DNA from: Ditylenchus dipsaci
Lineage: Eukaryota > Nematoda > Chromadorea > Rhabditida > Anguinidae
DNA: 64,000 nt
Reading direction: 5' to 3'
NCBI GenBank assembly: GCA_004194705.1
Contig: SADC01000146.1
Span: forward strand, 492,025 to 556,024
How positions within the stretch are numbered: the first letter of the stretch is position 1; each line of letters starts with the position of its first letter. Under the pieces are notes generated by a model. The model was not told the origin of the DNA and did no database searches. It saw only the letters and a program-made list of their open reading frames with translations. This document shows, in pieces, positions 34,223 through 43,722 of this stretch. Position numbers and translations under genes: made by a program.

Positions 34223-34429
34223 CTTTAATTTATTCAAAGCTTCAAAATCTCAAAATCTTATTTGTTAATGCTTCAAGCACCGAAAAAAAATCCTAGTTTT
34301 CAGAGTTCTCAAAAAAATTCCAGATAATTTTCCAAAAAATTGTAGTAATCCAAATTCTCAATCTTTTTCACAGCCGAAAATTGCTTACAAATCTATTTTC
34401 TTGGCATAATCTGTGGTGTTTTTCAGTCG

Positions 34430-34860
34430 ATCAAGTCAATAAATTTGCATTTTACATTCTTTTGTGTGTGAGTGTATAAGTAGGAGAACTACAAGCAGCA
34501 GCATTCTACAACAATGGCTGCAAAACAAATTGTCTTGCACTACACACTGTTCACAATAAAAGCCAGTCTTAACAGAAAAATATTTTGTTTTGTAAATGGA
34601 AAATGGATAACCAGGAGGTCTTCTTCCTCGCCAATGAAAAATTGAGAGGGGAGACTGGTGGATCAGCCTGGCTGGCTTGCCATCATTAACATCACCATCA
34701 ATTTCCTTGCAGCAGCAGCAACAGAAACAAAGCCGACGGTAGTAGCAGACTGACTGATGGGGTGAGGAGAGCCGCTCATGTCTTATTCCATTCCAATGCT
34801 CCTGCATTAAAATTTATTTTATAGGCGAATGCAGAGGAGGAAATGGACCTCAAAATCGGC
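34430..34860. other. Less AT-rich unique island
   Basis: A stretch with GCAGCAGCAGCAACAG and TAGTAGCAGACTGACTGATG words that is not repeated elsewhere in the window. A 123-codon minus-strand frame spans it but has a Cys/Leu-rich, low-complexity peptide and no splice context, so I do not call a gene. Regulatory or untranslated sequence is possible. Confidence 0.3.
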
Positions 34861-36454
34861 TGACCATACTATAAAGGGCACGTGCCGCTATTTTTTGATG
34901 GAAGAAATTTGCATGATTATGGAAGGATGGGAGATATGGTGGCATTTTCAAGGGTTTTTTGGAAATACGAGTGAAATGATAAACTAAAATAACTTAAACC
35001 CACACTTTTTTAGCTAAAATTTTGCAAAAAGATTTTAAAACTGTATTTTTGGCCAAGATAATTTATTAATTCATCTCTAGGACAAATGTATTTATTTGGA
35101 ACGAAACTCTTCATCTCCTGCGTAGGTCCCCTGCGTATCTAAGAACCTAAAAATTTGGCTTTGGTATCAGAAATGAGCACTGGATTACTTCTGCATTTGA
35201 TTTCTATACTGTAAGACTGCCCTAGCAATGCTGTTGTTTTCTTGGCTTTGGTTCAAACCGACATTTTTCACAAAAATTTGCATTTTGGGAAACACCATTT
35301 CTTTTTCAAAAAAGCGGCTGTTCCTGATTATTTTTTAAATATTAGCAGTTCAACAACTTTGAAGACTTAGAAAAACCAAGAGAAACAAGTTGTTATCCGT
35401 CCTTACGTACACTCTTTGCCTAAGCAGAAACGGAGAAAAAACAAGTTTTTGCAATTGATGTGATCATAGGCGTAGCCAGAATGGGCGGCTAACCGGGATT
35501 AATTTTTTTTGAAAAACATTGCATAATAAAAACAGTGTAAAAGCCGAAAACCAAATGTAAATGAACTGTGGAGAAACTTCAGCCCCTGAAAAAGTTTTCT
35601 GGCTGCGCCTCTGGGTGTGACGTAAAAGAAGTCTCAGAGGAATTCTAAGTATCAGAGTCTGATTCAATCTCTTTCTTTAGTCATGCGAAATATTAGGTTG
35701 TCTCAGAATATCGGATCGTTTTTTCAAACCAACTCGTTTTTTACTTGAAAGTTAAACAATACACCCCTAATTGTTATCTTTCTCATCGATGTAAAAACTT
35801 AAACTTGTTTACCTTTGAATTACCAAAAAAAACCACTACAAGTCAGATTTTCCATAAATTTTTGTTATATTGGCAGTAAAGGATGGAAGGTACTGCCAGA
35901 TAATTAGTGGCTGAGTTGTTGCTGTTGCATAATTGCTGCCTATCGCACACACACTTCCCTCATATGCTCTGCCAAATTACAGTGCCCCTGCTCAAATGCA
36001 ACAAGGTTATGTATAGTCTATTACCACTAGCAACTACTATTACTCCTCCTAAACAATGATTGATTGACGGTGAAATTTACTGTTAGAGTGTTATTATTAC
36101 CGTCCGTCCTTGTAAAAACCATGAAATCGCAAATAAGTAAATTAACGAATAGAGAGAGGGCAACTGTTTCAAGTCTAAAAACTATACAAATAAAAATACT
36201 GTATTTTTGATTGCAGCATAGAATCCCACCACGCAGAGTGCTCGGATGGAGGAGATAACCTCATATTCATGTTTTTCGACCCCGGTTTCATGAGAAACCT
36301 AGCTGTTTTTTTTTTGATTCTAAGATAAAAGAAATTCGAACCACAGAGGGTATCATGGTTTTTTAGTCAAAATTTCAAAAATTTAAATTCAAAAGGGAAT
36401 AAGGACTGCATTGGAAGGGGAAGGGAATAAAAGGGGGCCACTTTTATGCGGGCG

Positions 36455-36872
36455 GGGAAAGTTATAGCCCTTTGAATTGCCCATCTCACGCAAAATTTCC
36501 AACACAAATTCCCCATAACTTTTTTCTGCTAAGAAAACCTTAAATTTTAACACCGGATTCGAGCTCAGCGTGGTCGTTTTGCATGTGAAACTGCATTAAC
36601 ATAAATAATCGCTTGCGAAATTTCAAATTCCCTCGAGACAAAAAGTTATTTAAAAGAATTTTAATAACTCAATAAAACATTTTTAAATATCTTTTGTCTC
36701 GAGCGGATTTCGAAATTTGAAGGCAACTTTTTTATGTTAGAGCAGTTTCACATGCAAATCGACCACGCTGAGCACGAATCCGGTGTTAAAATTTATGGTT
36801 TTCCTAGCAGAAAAAATGTTATGGGTAATTTGTATTGGGAATTTCGTGTGAGATGGGAATTAAAATGGCTAT
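36455..36872. mobile_element. Foldback element with about 170-bp arms
   Basis: Left arm includes CCATCTCACGCAAAATTTCC, AACACCGGATTCGAGCTCAGC, GTGGTCGTTTTGCATGTG and CCCTCGAGACAAAAAG. The right arm holds the inverse of each in order, ending CGTGTGAGATGGGAATT. The centre (about 36640-36695) is AT-rich. Non-coding. Confidence 0.8.
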
Positions 36873-37462
36873 AACTTTTTCCCCCCACCTTCCAGCCGGA
36901 ATTTTTTCCAGTCAACTTGTTCAGTTTCAAATGCTGAATCAGAATCTGCAATAAAAATCAGGTCGGAATATTTAAAAATCGATAAATTGTCATTTTTCAC
37001 AAAAATTTGCATTTTAAAAAACACACTTTTTTCAAAAAAGCGAGTGATTCCGGATTTTTTTACAAAAAATATTAGCAATTCAATACCTTAAAAGAAAGCG
37101 CAGTTCAAGACGGTTCTAATGACACCAAGCGTTTACACAAAACTCTGCGAAAACTAGTAAAAATCAACATTTATAGCAGAAAGGAGAAAATAAAGAACAG
37201 ATTTTGAGTGCACTTTTTAAAATGTATAGATTTCGGTCAATATACATGTTTCACATGGGCTGTCTTCATAAAAGTTACTCAGGAAGAGTAGCGGACACGA
37301 TAGTCATCACAGAAAAATTTTGAAAAAAAAATCGTGGTAAGTGGGTTTATCATTCTCTCAGAAATTGTCTTTTAAATGTTTATATTCTTCGACTGCCTAA
37401 ATAAAAGCGGACCACTAATCACACAGGGCCCACTAACAAGAAGATGTTGAACATAGTTTTGA

Positions 37463-37625
37463 ACACTGGGGCCTACCGCATAAATAAACACTGATATGCA
37501 TGCTTTTTCATGCATCCAGAGTCACTTTCGAGTGATTTGTGTCTAAGGTATGTGAGTGCGAGCATCTCTAACTCCAAGCCCCAAGCTCCGGAAGGCGGCG
37601 CAGGGGGCTTGGAGCAGGGCCTCCC
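37463..37625 (-). repeat. Dispersed repeat family R1, inverted copy
   Basis: Reads in reverse the segment GATGCGCACACC...TACCTTAGACACAAATC...GGATGCATGAAAAAGCATGC...TTTATGCGGTAGGCCCC seen at 4.5-4.8 kb and 63.7-63.9 kb. It contains the same TGATATGCATGC...GCATCCAGAGTCAC hairpin. Confidence 0.65.
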
Positions 37626-37766
37626 AATACAGCCCTTAATCCCTTTTAAATTTAAAAGGCGCTTAATTAAATTTTTGAAATTTTGACTAAAACCCATAAA
37701 AAACCCTAGTTTAATCTTTTACAGAAAAAGAATGAGCAGAATCCCATTGTTATTTTGACGTTAAAT

Positions 37767-37968
37767 CAGGGCTCGGAAACGTCCTTTATTTAAAGATTTG
37801 TCCTTTATTTGAGATCCGAAATCTTTAGAATTTTCGAGATTTTAGGTCAAAATCTTTATTTTTGTTGCTCAAAAATTAATAAGCACTGGATAAAATGGCG
37901 CTTTTTGCCCAAATGTCTTTTATTTTACCAAAATGTCCTTCATTTGAAAATTTGATTTCCGAGCCCTG
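37767..37968. mobile_element. hAT-type MITE CAGGGCTCGGAA
   Basis: Ends CAGGGCTCGGAAACG and inverse GATTTCCGAGCCCTG, flanked by near-identical 8-bp sequences CGTTAAAT and CGATAAAT. The interior word GATTTGTCCTTTATTTGAGAT recurs in the element at 42844-43032. Confidence 0.8.
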
Positions 37969-38024
37969 CGATAAATACATCAATGTATGGGAACTTCAAT
38001 AATAATAAAATACAATATAATAAA

Positions 38025-38265
38025 ACTTTCGACGATGAGATCATTTCTCCAATGGCATCTTTTCGCCAATAGCTTCTTTTATCAAGTATTCTTATTCCTT
38101 TGTCTGTCAAATAATCAACTATTTTGTAGCTCATCTCACTGGCTACACAATAAATGGTAATTTGTCTGACAATGAATTACAATTATTTGAAAAAAAAGCT
38201 GTTGACGAAAACATACCATTGGCGAAATGATCTTATTGGCGAAAGTTTCATTGGCGAAACGATTA
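38025..38265. mobile_element. Foldback MITE with TTCGCCAATGG units, copy 2
   Basis: Shares arms and units with 10327-10536: TTTCGCCAATAGCTTCTTT on the left; GAAAACATACCATTGGCGAAA and CATTGGCGAAACGATTATG on the right. The central part differs in length from copy 1. Confidence 0.75.
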
Positions 38266-38817
38266 TGTGAAATTTTTTTATAAAGATACGTTTAATAAAT
38301 TTTATGCTTACTGGAAAGCCCTGAATGTGCCATTGAAGACTTACTTTTTGGTTATCCGAAATTGCTTGGTTTGGGCTGTCGAAAAATCGATTTAAAATTT
38401 GTGCCATTTTCGACAAGTTGACAAGCAATTCGATTCATATTTTGGTTTTCGGTTGTGCGCTGAAATAAGGTTGTGGCGCAGATCCAGGGCTACTTTTTTG
38501 ATCGGAACTTGTGCAGAATTAGTCGTCTTTATAAAAACATTTTTGCGAAAATAGGCAAAATTAAAAAAAAGAAAACCTGAATTTCAGTCATTTCTGTCTT
38601 TTTTACAAAGGCCATGTCTCGAGAATCGTACATTGGAATTTTTCCTGTAGGATAGGTTTTGTAGCTCTTGAGTTGAGCTACAGCATGGTTTCGAAGCCTA
38701 TTTTATTGCTGAGCAATAAATTAAAAATGGCGCCGGTTAAAATTATTGAAATAGCCATAAAATTGTGATATAAAATGGAAATAAATGACAAATTTGCATA
38801 GCTGATTTCTCTATATA

Positions 38818-38930
38818 CCGTATTACTCTAATGAGAGCCCATGGCTCTTATTTTTCAACCTCCCTCCAAGGAGGGCTCTTATTAGGACATGGGCTCTAAA
38901 TAGGACATGGGCCCTTATTTTTCAAGGCTC
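38818..38930. mobile_element. CCGTATT-family fragment (one end)
   Basis: Starts CCGTATTACTCTAATGAGAG and carries the internal units GGGCTCTTATTAGGAC and CCCTTATTTTTCAA typical of this family. The opposite end is missing; the fragment abuts the large palindrome beginning at 38933. Confidence 0.6.
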
Positions 38931-38932
38931 AT

Positions 38933-39709
38933 ACTGATTTGGTTTGCGAAAAGGCTGAAATATGCCACGAAAAAGATTATTTCTGCCACGAAAAAACGAC
39001 ATACCACGAAAAAGCGGAAATGTGCCACGAAAAAGCTGAAATGTACCACGAAAAAGCTGAATTGTGCCACGAAAAAAAATATTTATGCCTTTTTCTGTCC
39101 AAGACCAACCAAATTTTGCAATATTTTGCAAGAATTCAAATATTTCAATCATGAAATAACTTGGACCCCTGAGAATCCACTCCGGAATGGCCAGAAGCCC
39201 TGAAAGTTGGTTTTTTGGGTGTTTACTAAATGGGGAGTGAACTTTTTGCGAAAATTCGATTGAGCGGATCAGAATCCCGGTCCGATCGGCTGAATCACTC
39301 AGAATTCCAGGTTTTTGGTGGTTTTGAGTGGTTCTGGGTGGAATTCTGAGTGATTCAGCCGATCAGACCGGGATTCTGATCCGCTCAATCGAATTTTCGC
39401 AAAAAGTTTACCCCCTTTAGTAACCCCAAAAGCCAACTTCAGGGGCTTCTGGCCATTCCGGGGTGGGATTCTGAGGGATCCAAGTTATTTCATGACTAAA
39501 AAATTTGAATTCTTGCAAAATATTGCAAAATTTTGGTTGGTCTTGGACAGAAAAAGGCATAAATATTTTTTTTCGTGCACAATTCAGCTTTTCGTGGTAC
39601 ATTTCAGCTTTTTCGTGGCACATTTCCGCTTTTTCGTGGTATGTCGTTTTTCGTGGCAGAAATAATCTTTTTCGTGGCATATTTCAGCCTTTTCGCAAAC
39701 CAAATCAGT
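38933..39709. mobile_element. 777-bp near-perfect palindrome with tandem units in both arms
   Basis: The left arm starts ACTGATTTGGTTTGCG and the right arm ends CGCAAACCAAATCAGT. The arms (about 375 bp each) match almost base for base and meet around 39310-39338. The outer part of each arm is a tandem array of about seven units of the type GCCACGAAAAAGCTGAAAT. The inner part holds GACCAACCAAATTTTGCAA and a GATCAGAATCCCGGTCCGATCGG core. The overlapping reading frames on both strands are a consequence of the symmetry. No transposase. Confidence 0.85.
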
Positions 39710-40112
39710 TTATGCCATTTTTCAATCTCTCGGTGCCGAAGAAAATTTTTATGCCATATCATCAAACCAAACAAATTTTATTCAAATTTTCTAACAATCA
39801 AGTATGGTGAAATTCTTTGTTAACATCATTGATATCACATCATTTTCAAAGGTCAAAGATTCATCGCTCACGCACCATTTTTTTAGAGATGCGCACTCCG
39901 ATTTGCGATATTTTGAGTTCAGTCCATTTTTTAGCCAACTTTTCTAAGCCAGAGCTTTATTTTTATAACACATCTTTTTAACAACTTTTAACGCTTAACA
40001 ACATGGTATGATTGGATTTTCGTATTTAAATATTTTATTTCTAGAAAACAGCTTCTCAAAAAAATATCGCTAAAGAGATTTTCATTTTTGGGCTTGCGAT
40101 ATTTTTGCGATA

Positions 40113-40446
40113 TTTTTTCAAGAGGTTTTTTTCGTAATAATTTTGATGTAATTTCGACTAGATGTTATATACCAAAATGTATCTCAATGAAAGTTAACTG
40201 AGGGATGTGAAGTTTGTTTAACCATACGTTTTCATCATCATCGTCCAAATTGAGCCGAAACATGACAGAAATGACAATCGAAAAAATAATTTTACGTCAT
40301 GTTCCGGTTCAATTTGGACGATGATGATGAAACGTATGGTTAAACAAACTTCACATCCCTCAGCTAACTTTCATTGAGCTACATTTTGGTATATACATCT
40401 AGTCGAAATTACATCAAATTATTACGAAAAAAACCTCTTGAAAAAA
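40113..40446. mobile_element. Foldback MITE with about 140-bp arms
   Basis: Arms TTTTTTCAAGAGGTTTTTTTC...CATCATCATCGTCCAAATTG and inverse GGACGATGATGATGAAACG...CCTCTTGAAAAAA, with an about 30-nt spacer near 40267-40296. The right end abuts an exon-like sequence at 40447. Confidence 0.85.
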
Positions 40447-40588
40447 CGTCCAGGTTGAATTGCCACCTCTTCTTGATCTGCTTGAGAAAGAAGATCCACT
40501 GCTTCTTCCGAAACATCGCTCCAGTCGCTCACATCTCCATCCATACTTGCCTCATTCGAGCTACTATAGTTGTTCATGATGATAGGAT
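40447..40588 (-). pseudogene. Acidic N-terminal exon fragment cut by a foldback element
   Basis: After an acceptor (CACTAATTTTAG) an ATG at 40577 opens a Ser/Asp/Glu-rich peptide (MNNYSSSNEASMDGDVSDWS, then DVSEEAVDLLSQADQEEVA). The coding-like sequence stops at the border of the foldback element at 40446. Such acidic N-termini are common in transposase and nuclear proteins, but I cannot name a family. Confidence 0.35.
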
Positions 40589-40884
40589 CTAAAATTAGTG
40601 TAAATAAAGCAGTGAACAACGTAAAGTGCATGAAAAAGCATCAAAAACAGGAAAACGAAAAAGAGCCTTAAATAAAGCAACAAAAAGAGTCATAGTCATT
40701 TAGTTCCGCAACGATTTGTTGCAAGATGATTTTGGACATAGACAATTACTTTCAAATCAAATCGTGTCGAAACCAATTAATTTTCATTTGAATTATTGTC
40801 ATAATGAATTAATGTCAGAATCGTTCATTCTAGAACAGTTTGTGTCATAGCCGGGGTGAGCCACCATTTCAGCCAGAAGACGTC

Positions 40885-41275
40885 TATCCCCCTTTTCTCT
40901 TCCAGATTATAACAGTTGTTTCGGCAGTCAGAATGTTACTGGTTTTCATTTCGGCTGAAATACAACAGGTCTTATAACTAACATCTGCATTGAGAGCAAA
41001 ACCATCATACTCTTTTGCCGCAGTAAACGAATTGGTCAGTATGTTTTCCGTACACTTTCTGTGTCCATCAATTAGTCAGGCATGTTTTGTCTGTATGGCA
41101 GTGTTGCAATGCGACAGTTTTAGGTCTTCCCAATATTCCGATTCCAGTCGATCAAATTTTCAAGTTACTGTAGTCGCCCTATATCGGTTCGCACTTTTTT
41201 GTAGTTCAAAGTTTTTCCTACATTCGCCGTGTTTGCAACAATTATTACATTCTCATGTCCGAAATGTGTGCGTTT
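40885..41275 (-). pseudogene. Cysteine-rich reading frame with two TGA codons
   Basis: The minus frame reads ECNNCCKHGECRKNFELQKS, then an Arg/Tyr-containing stretch, TGA, KFDRLESEYWEDLKLSHC, NTAIQTKHA, TGA, LIDGHRKCTENILTNSF and further to CCISAEMKTS. Composition is more protein-like than the 124-codon open frame on the opposite strand (40990-41364). The pattern of Cys spacing suggests a secreted protein, with both TGAs where Cys (TGT/TGC) could stand. Point decay of a small gene is the simplest reading. Family unknown. Confidence 0.3.
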
Positions 41276-41369
41276 TTAGTAGACTTTACAAATGCAAACA
41301 ACAAAGCAACTTTCGGGCTAGACCAGACGAGACAAAGGTGCAAGACGTAAGGATATGGTCCTAATAGTC

Positions 41370-42110
41370 GATAGAATCTGAAAATTAGTGATATAAAGCC
41401 CAGCGCAATAAAACTTTCGCTAGGCAGCCTCTTTCAAAGAAGTTGACGCGCTCCGACAGATATGTTACAAGGGCCTAGCCATACTAGCCATGAAATGAAG
41501 CACGAAGGCACATAGAAAGTGACACTTCGACGCATACAGGCTGACAAAGTCAAAAGTTGCTACGTAAACGGCTGCCTGCAAAATTTGACGTTATATTTTT
41601 GAGGGACTTTGACAGGATGTATGCAGTCGGAGCGTAAATTATGTAAAAAATGTCCAAAATACCTGAGAAGAGAACCTAAATAATAAATGAAACTACCGCT
41701 GACGACATAAGAAAGTCAAGAGAACTACCTTATAGAGCCTACCTCCGTGTATCCTTCTTTCATGAGACCTCCAGATAGACACCTGAAGACGGAAGGAGGG
41801 AAAAGCAAATCATGGAGCAGAATAAATAAACTTATCTAATACAAACAACAAGATCGGGAGATGACCTGAGCATGCGCGAGAATTACCAGCTGAACACACG
41901 AGATTCTTTGACGCTAAAACCAAAACAGTCAGTTAGTAAGAAAGGCTAGCGTAAAAATGCGAGCAAAAATGCCGGCAAGTCACGACAGATCAAAGCACAG
42001 AACTCAAAATGATTTCAAAATTTGATTTTGAAATTCAAATCTCTGGCGTGCCTGGTACCCGCGAATTTAAATGCAAGAATTATTGCATCGGGCGCGAGCA
42101 TGCCCTTTAA
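41370..42110. other. Region of distinct composition, no gene called
   Basis: Less AT-rich than its surroundings with no long frame and no splice pattern I trust. It ends with a TTAA-family terminus (CGAGCATGCCCTTTAA, to 42112). May be an old transposon interior. Confidence 0.3.
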
Positions 42111-42417
42111 CAATCCTTACAATCGCTTAATTAGTGTTCTGTCGACTGGTTTTCATCACTTATTCCATCCATGGCTATCTAAGATCATGAAAAGTCCAAA
42201 AAATAATAACAAATCTTTAGTTCGGGAAGCTCTAAATTTTTCTGAAACAGTTCTTTTGTCAAATGTATACATGTAATTGTCGAATGTATGTTGCACAAAC
42301 AGGTCTTTACAGAAATGCGCTTTGTTGAAACTTGTTTTTGGCGAACTGATTTTTTGGCGAACTTTGACTTTTCGAAACAGTACTTATTATAACATCTAAT
42401 TATCGAAACTGGGTAGC

Positions 42418-42502
42418 GCCGTAAAATCCGTACAAAAATACAATGATTAAGAAAAAAAATTGAATTGACGGGGACCAATTTGAAGAGTTAACATGCCCCT
42501 TT
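42418..42502. repeat. Hairpin-family arm joined to a TTAA-family terminus
   Basis: The partial arm AAAATCCGTACAAAAATACAATGATTAAG is followed within about 40 nt by AACATGCCCCTTTAA. The same arrangement occurs at 46503-46640, so the two MITE families may share a composite structure. Confidence 0.45.
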
Positions 42503-42709
42503 AAACCGGTGCTGAAACTCCTAGAAAATTTTTTTATTTTAACCGGTACGCGGAAGCCTTAGACAAATTTTCAAAATGTCGTATTTTCTGTGTCACCCTG
42601 TATCATTTTGTACCAGAGCATTTCAATTGTATCTTCATTAATCTCCAGTCTTCTCTTTTTGTTTTTTAATATTTTTTTAGAGTGTTACTTTAATCGGCAA
42701 AATACTGCA

Positions 42710-43465
42710 ATGGATGTCTCTAAAATGTTCAATCAAGATTCCGATGATGAAGAAGAGAAGAAGCCTAGACTGCCTATCAGCTTTATGGAAACAATACGAA
42801 GATATGAAAGCGTAAGCAGTTGACTTTCACTTTGAGCTATAGTGCAGGACTCCCAGATATCCTTATTTATAAGATTTGTCCTTATTTTGATGTTCCAAAT
42901 CTTATTTTTGTTTGAAATTTTCAGTCAAAATCTTATTTTTTGGCAGCAAAAAGAGCGATAAGCACTATATAAAATAGCAAATTTGGGAAAATACCCAAAA
43001 ATGTCATTATTTTTAAAAGAATCTGGGAGCATTGCTTTAGTGGTATTTTTAAGAAAAAGAGTGATTGATCGTGCCATCGCCGAGGATCCCAGCATTTATG
43101 AATATGATTCTATATGAAAAGCTAGAGTGCAGAAAAAACGTGAAAGTAGTTGAGCAAAGAGAAGCAGACAAGAATCGCGAGGTTATTCAAACAAATGCTT
43201 TCCGATCCTATGTATTGTTGAAATTTCGTTTTAGCCCAAATACATCAAAAACATGTTGAGTGCCAACAAAAAACGAGAACTTGAGCAGCTAGTTCGTGAC
43301 GAAAACACTTACAAGAAGGAACGTGAAGCTGAGGCCGGTCAATTTGACGATAAGAAGTGTTCCATCACCAGCCTATCGCAGACAGCTCGAGGAGCGTGAG
43401 AAGTACAAGAAAGAAATTGAAAGCGAAGATGCGATTGATGGCAAACGCTCCATTAAAGTTCCTCA
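42710..43465 (+). CDS. NSRP1/CCDC55-like nuclear speckle splicing regulator, 5' exons only
   Basis: NSRP1 (CCDC55) is a coiled-coil nuclear-speckle protein that modulates alternative splicing. Three exons are visible. Exon 1 (ATG 42710 to 42811) encodes MDVSKMFNQDSDDEEEKK and ends at donor GTAAGC. Exon 2 (about 43034-43181) carries RAIAEDPSIYEYDSI and EKLECRKN. Exon 3 (from 43235) carries PKYIKNMLSANKKRELEQL, then GQFDDKKCSIT and AYRRQLEEREKYKKE. The YEYDSIY, PKYIxNLL and FDDKxxxxTxAYxxxLxER order matches the family's conserved N-terminal half. The 53-nt intron 43182-43234 is GT-AG. Two positions need two extra bases to stay in frame (near 43113 and 43368). The 3' part is not found; a MULE lies just downstream, perhaps inside the gene. 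Confidence 0.7.
42844..43032. mobile_element. hAT-like MITE in NSRP1 intron 1
   Basis: Ends CAGGACTCCCAGATATCC and inverse GAATCTGGGAGC; the interior shares ATAAGATTTGTCCTTATTTTG with the element at 37767-37968. No clean 8-bp duplication found. Confidence 0.55.
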
Positions 43466-43654
43466 TGGTTACTACTCTTATAATGTTTTGTTTTGGCAAA
43501 CAAAGTTCAGTGTGTTGCCTTTTCCATAGGGTAGAATTCGTGTGTTAGGGTTTACGGTGCCGTCTTTACTTACGATGTGTAAGTCAATATTCAGGAAAAT
43601 ACAACAAACGGTTCATTTAAAGGGGGAACTACTGAGGTTTAAATAGTTCAACGT

Positions 43655-43718
43655 TGGTGGCGCAGTGAATAAGCTTTAGTGTTTTATGGACATAATGGTA
43701 CGCAAGTTCGAGTTATCG
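43655..43718 (+). repeat. tRNA-derived SINE head
   Basis: A-box TGGTGGCGCAGTGAATAAGC (43655-43674) and B-box-like AAGTTCGAGTTAT (43704-43716) at Pol III spacing. The A-box is nearly the same as in the SINEs at 60.2 and 60.5 kb (GGTGGCGCAGTGGGTAAGCG). It lies directly outside the left end of the MULE. Confidence 0.55.
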
Positions 43719-43722
43719 GTAA

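Noticed and set aside
34436..34807. 123-codon minus-strand frame with a Cys run
   Set aside because: Low-complexity peptide, no domain pattern and no splice context. More likely an open frame by chance in a less AT-rich island.
38907..39823. Several overlapping frames on both strands with CHEKAEMC-like repeats
   Set aside because: They are translations of the tandem GCCACGAAAAAG units in the palindrome arms and occur symmetrically on both strands.
40990..41364. 124-codon plus-strand frame
   Set aside because: Peptide is Ser/Cys/Phe-rich like an antisense reading; the opposite strand has a more protein-like sequence despite two TGAs.
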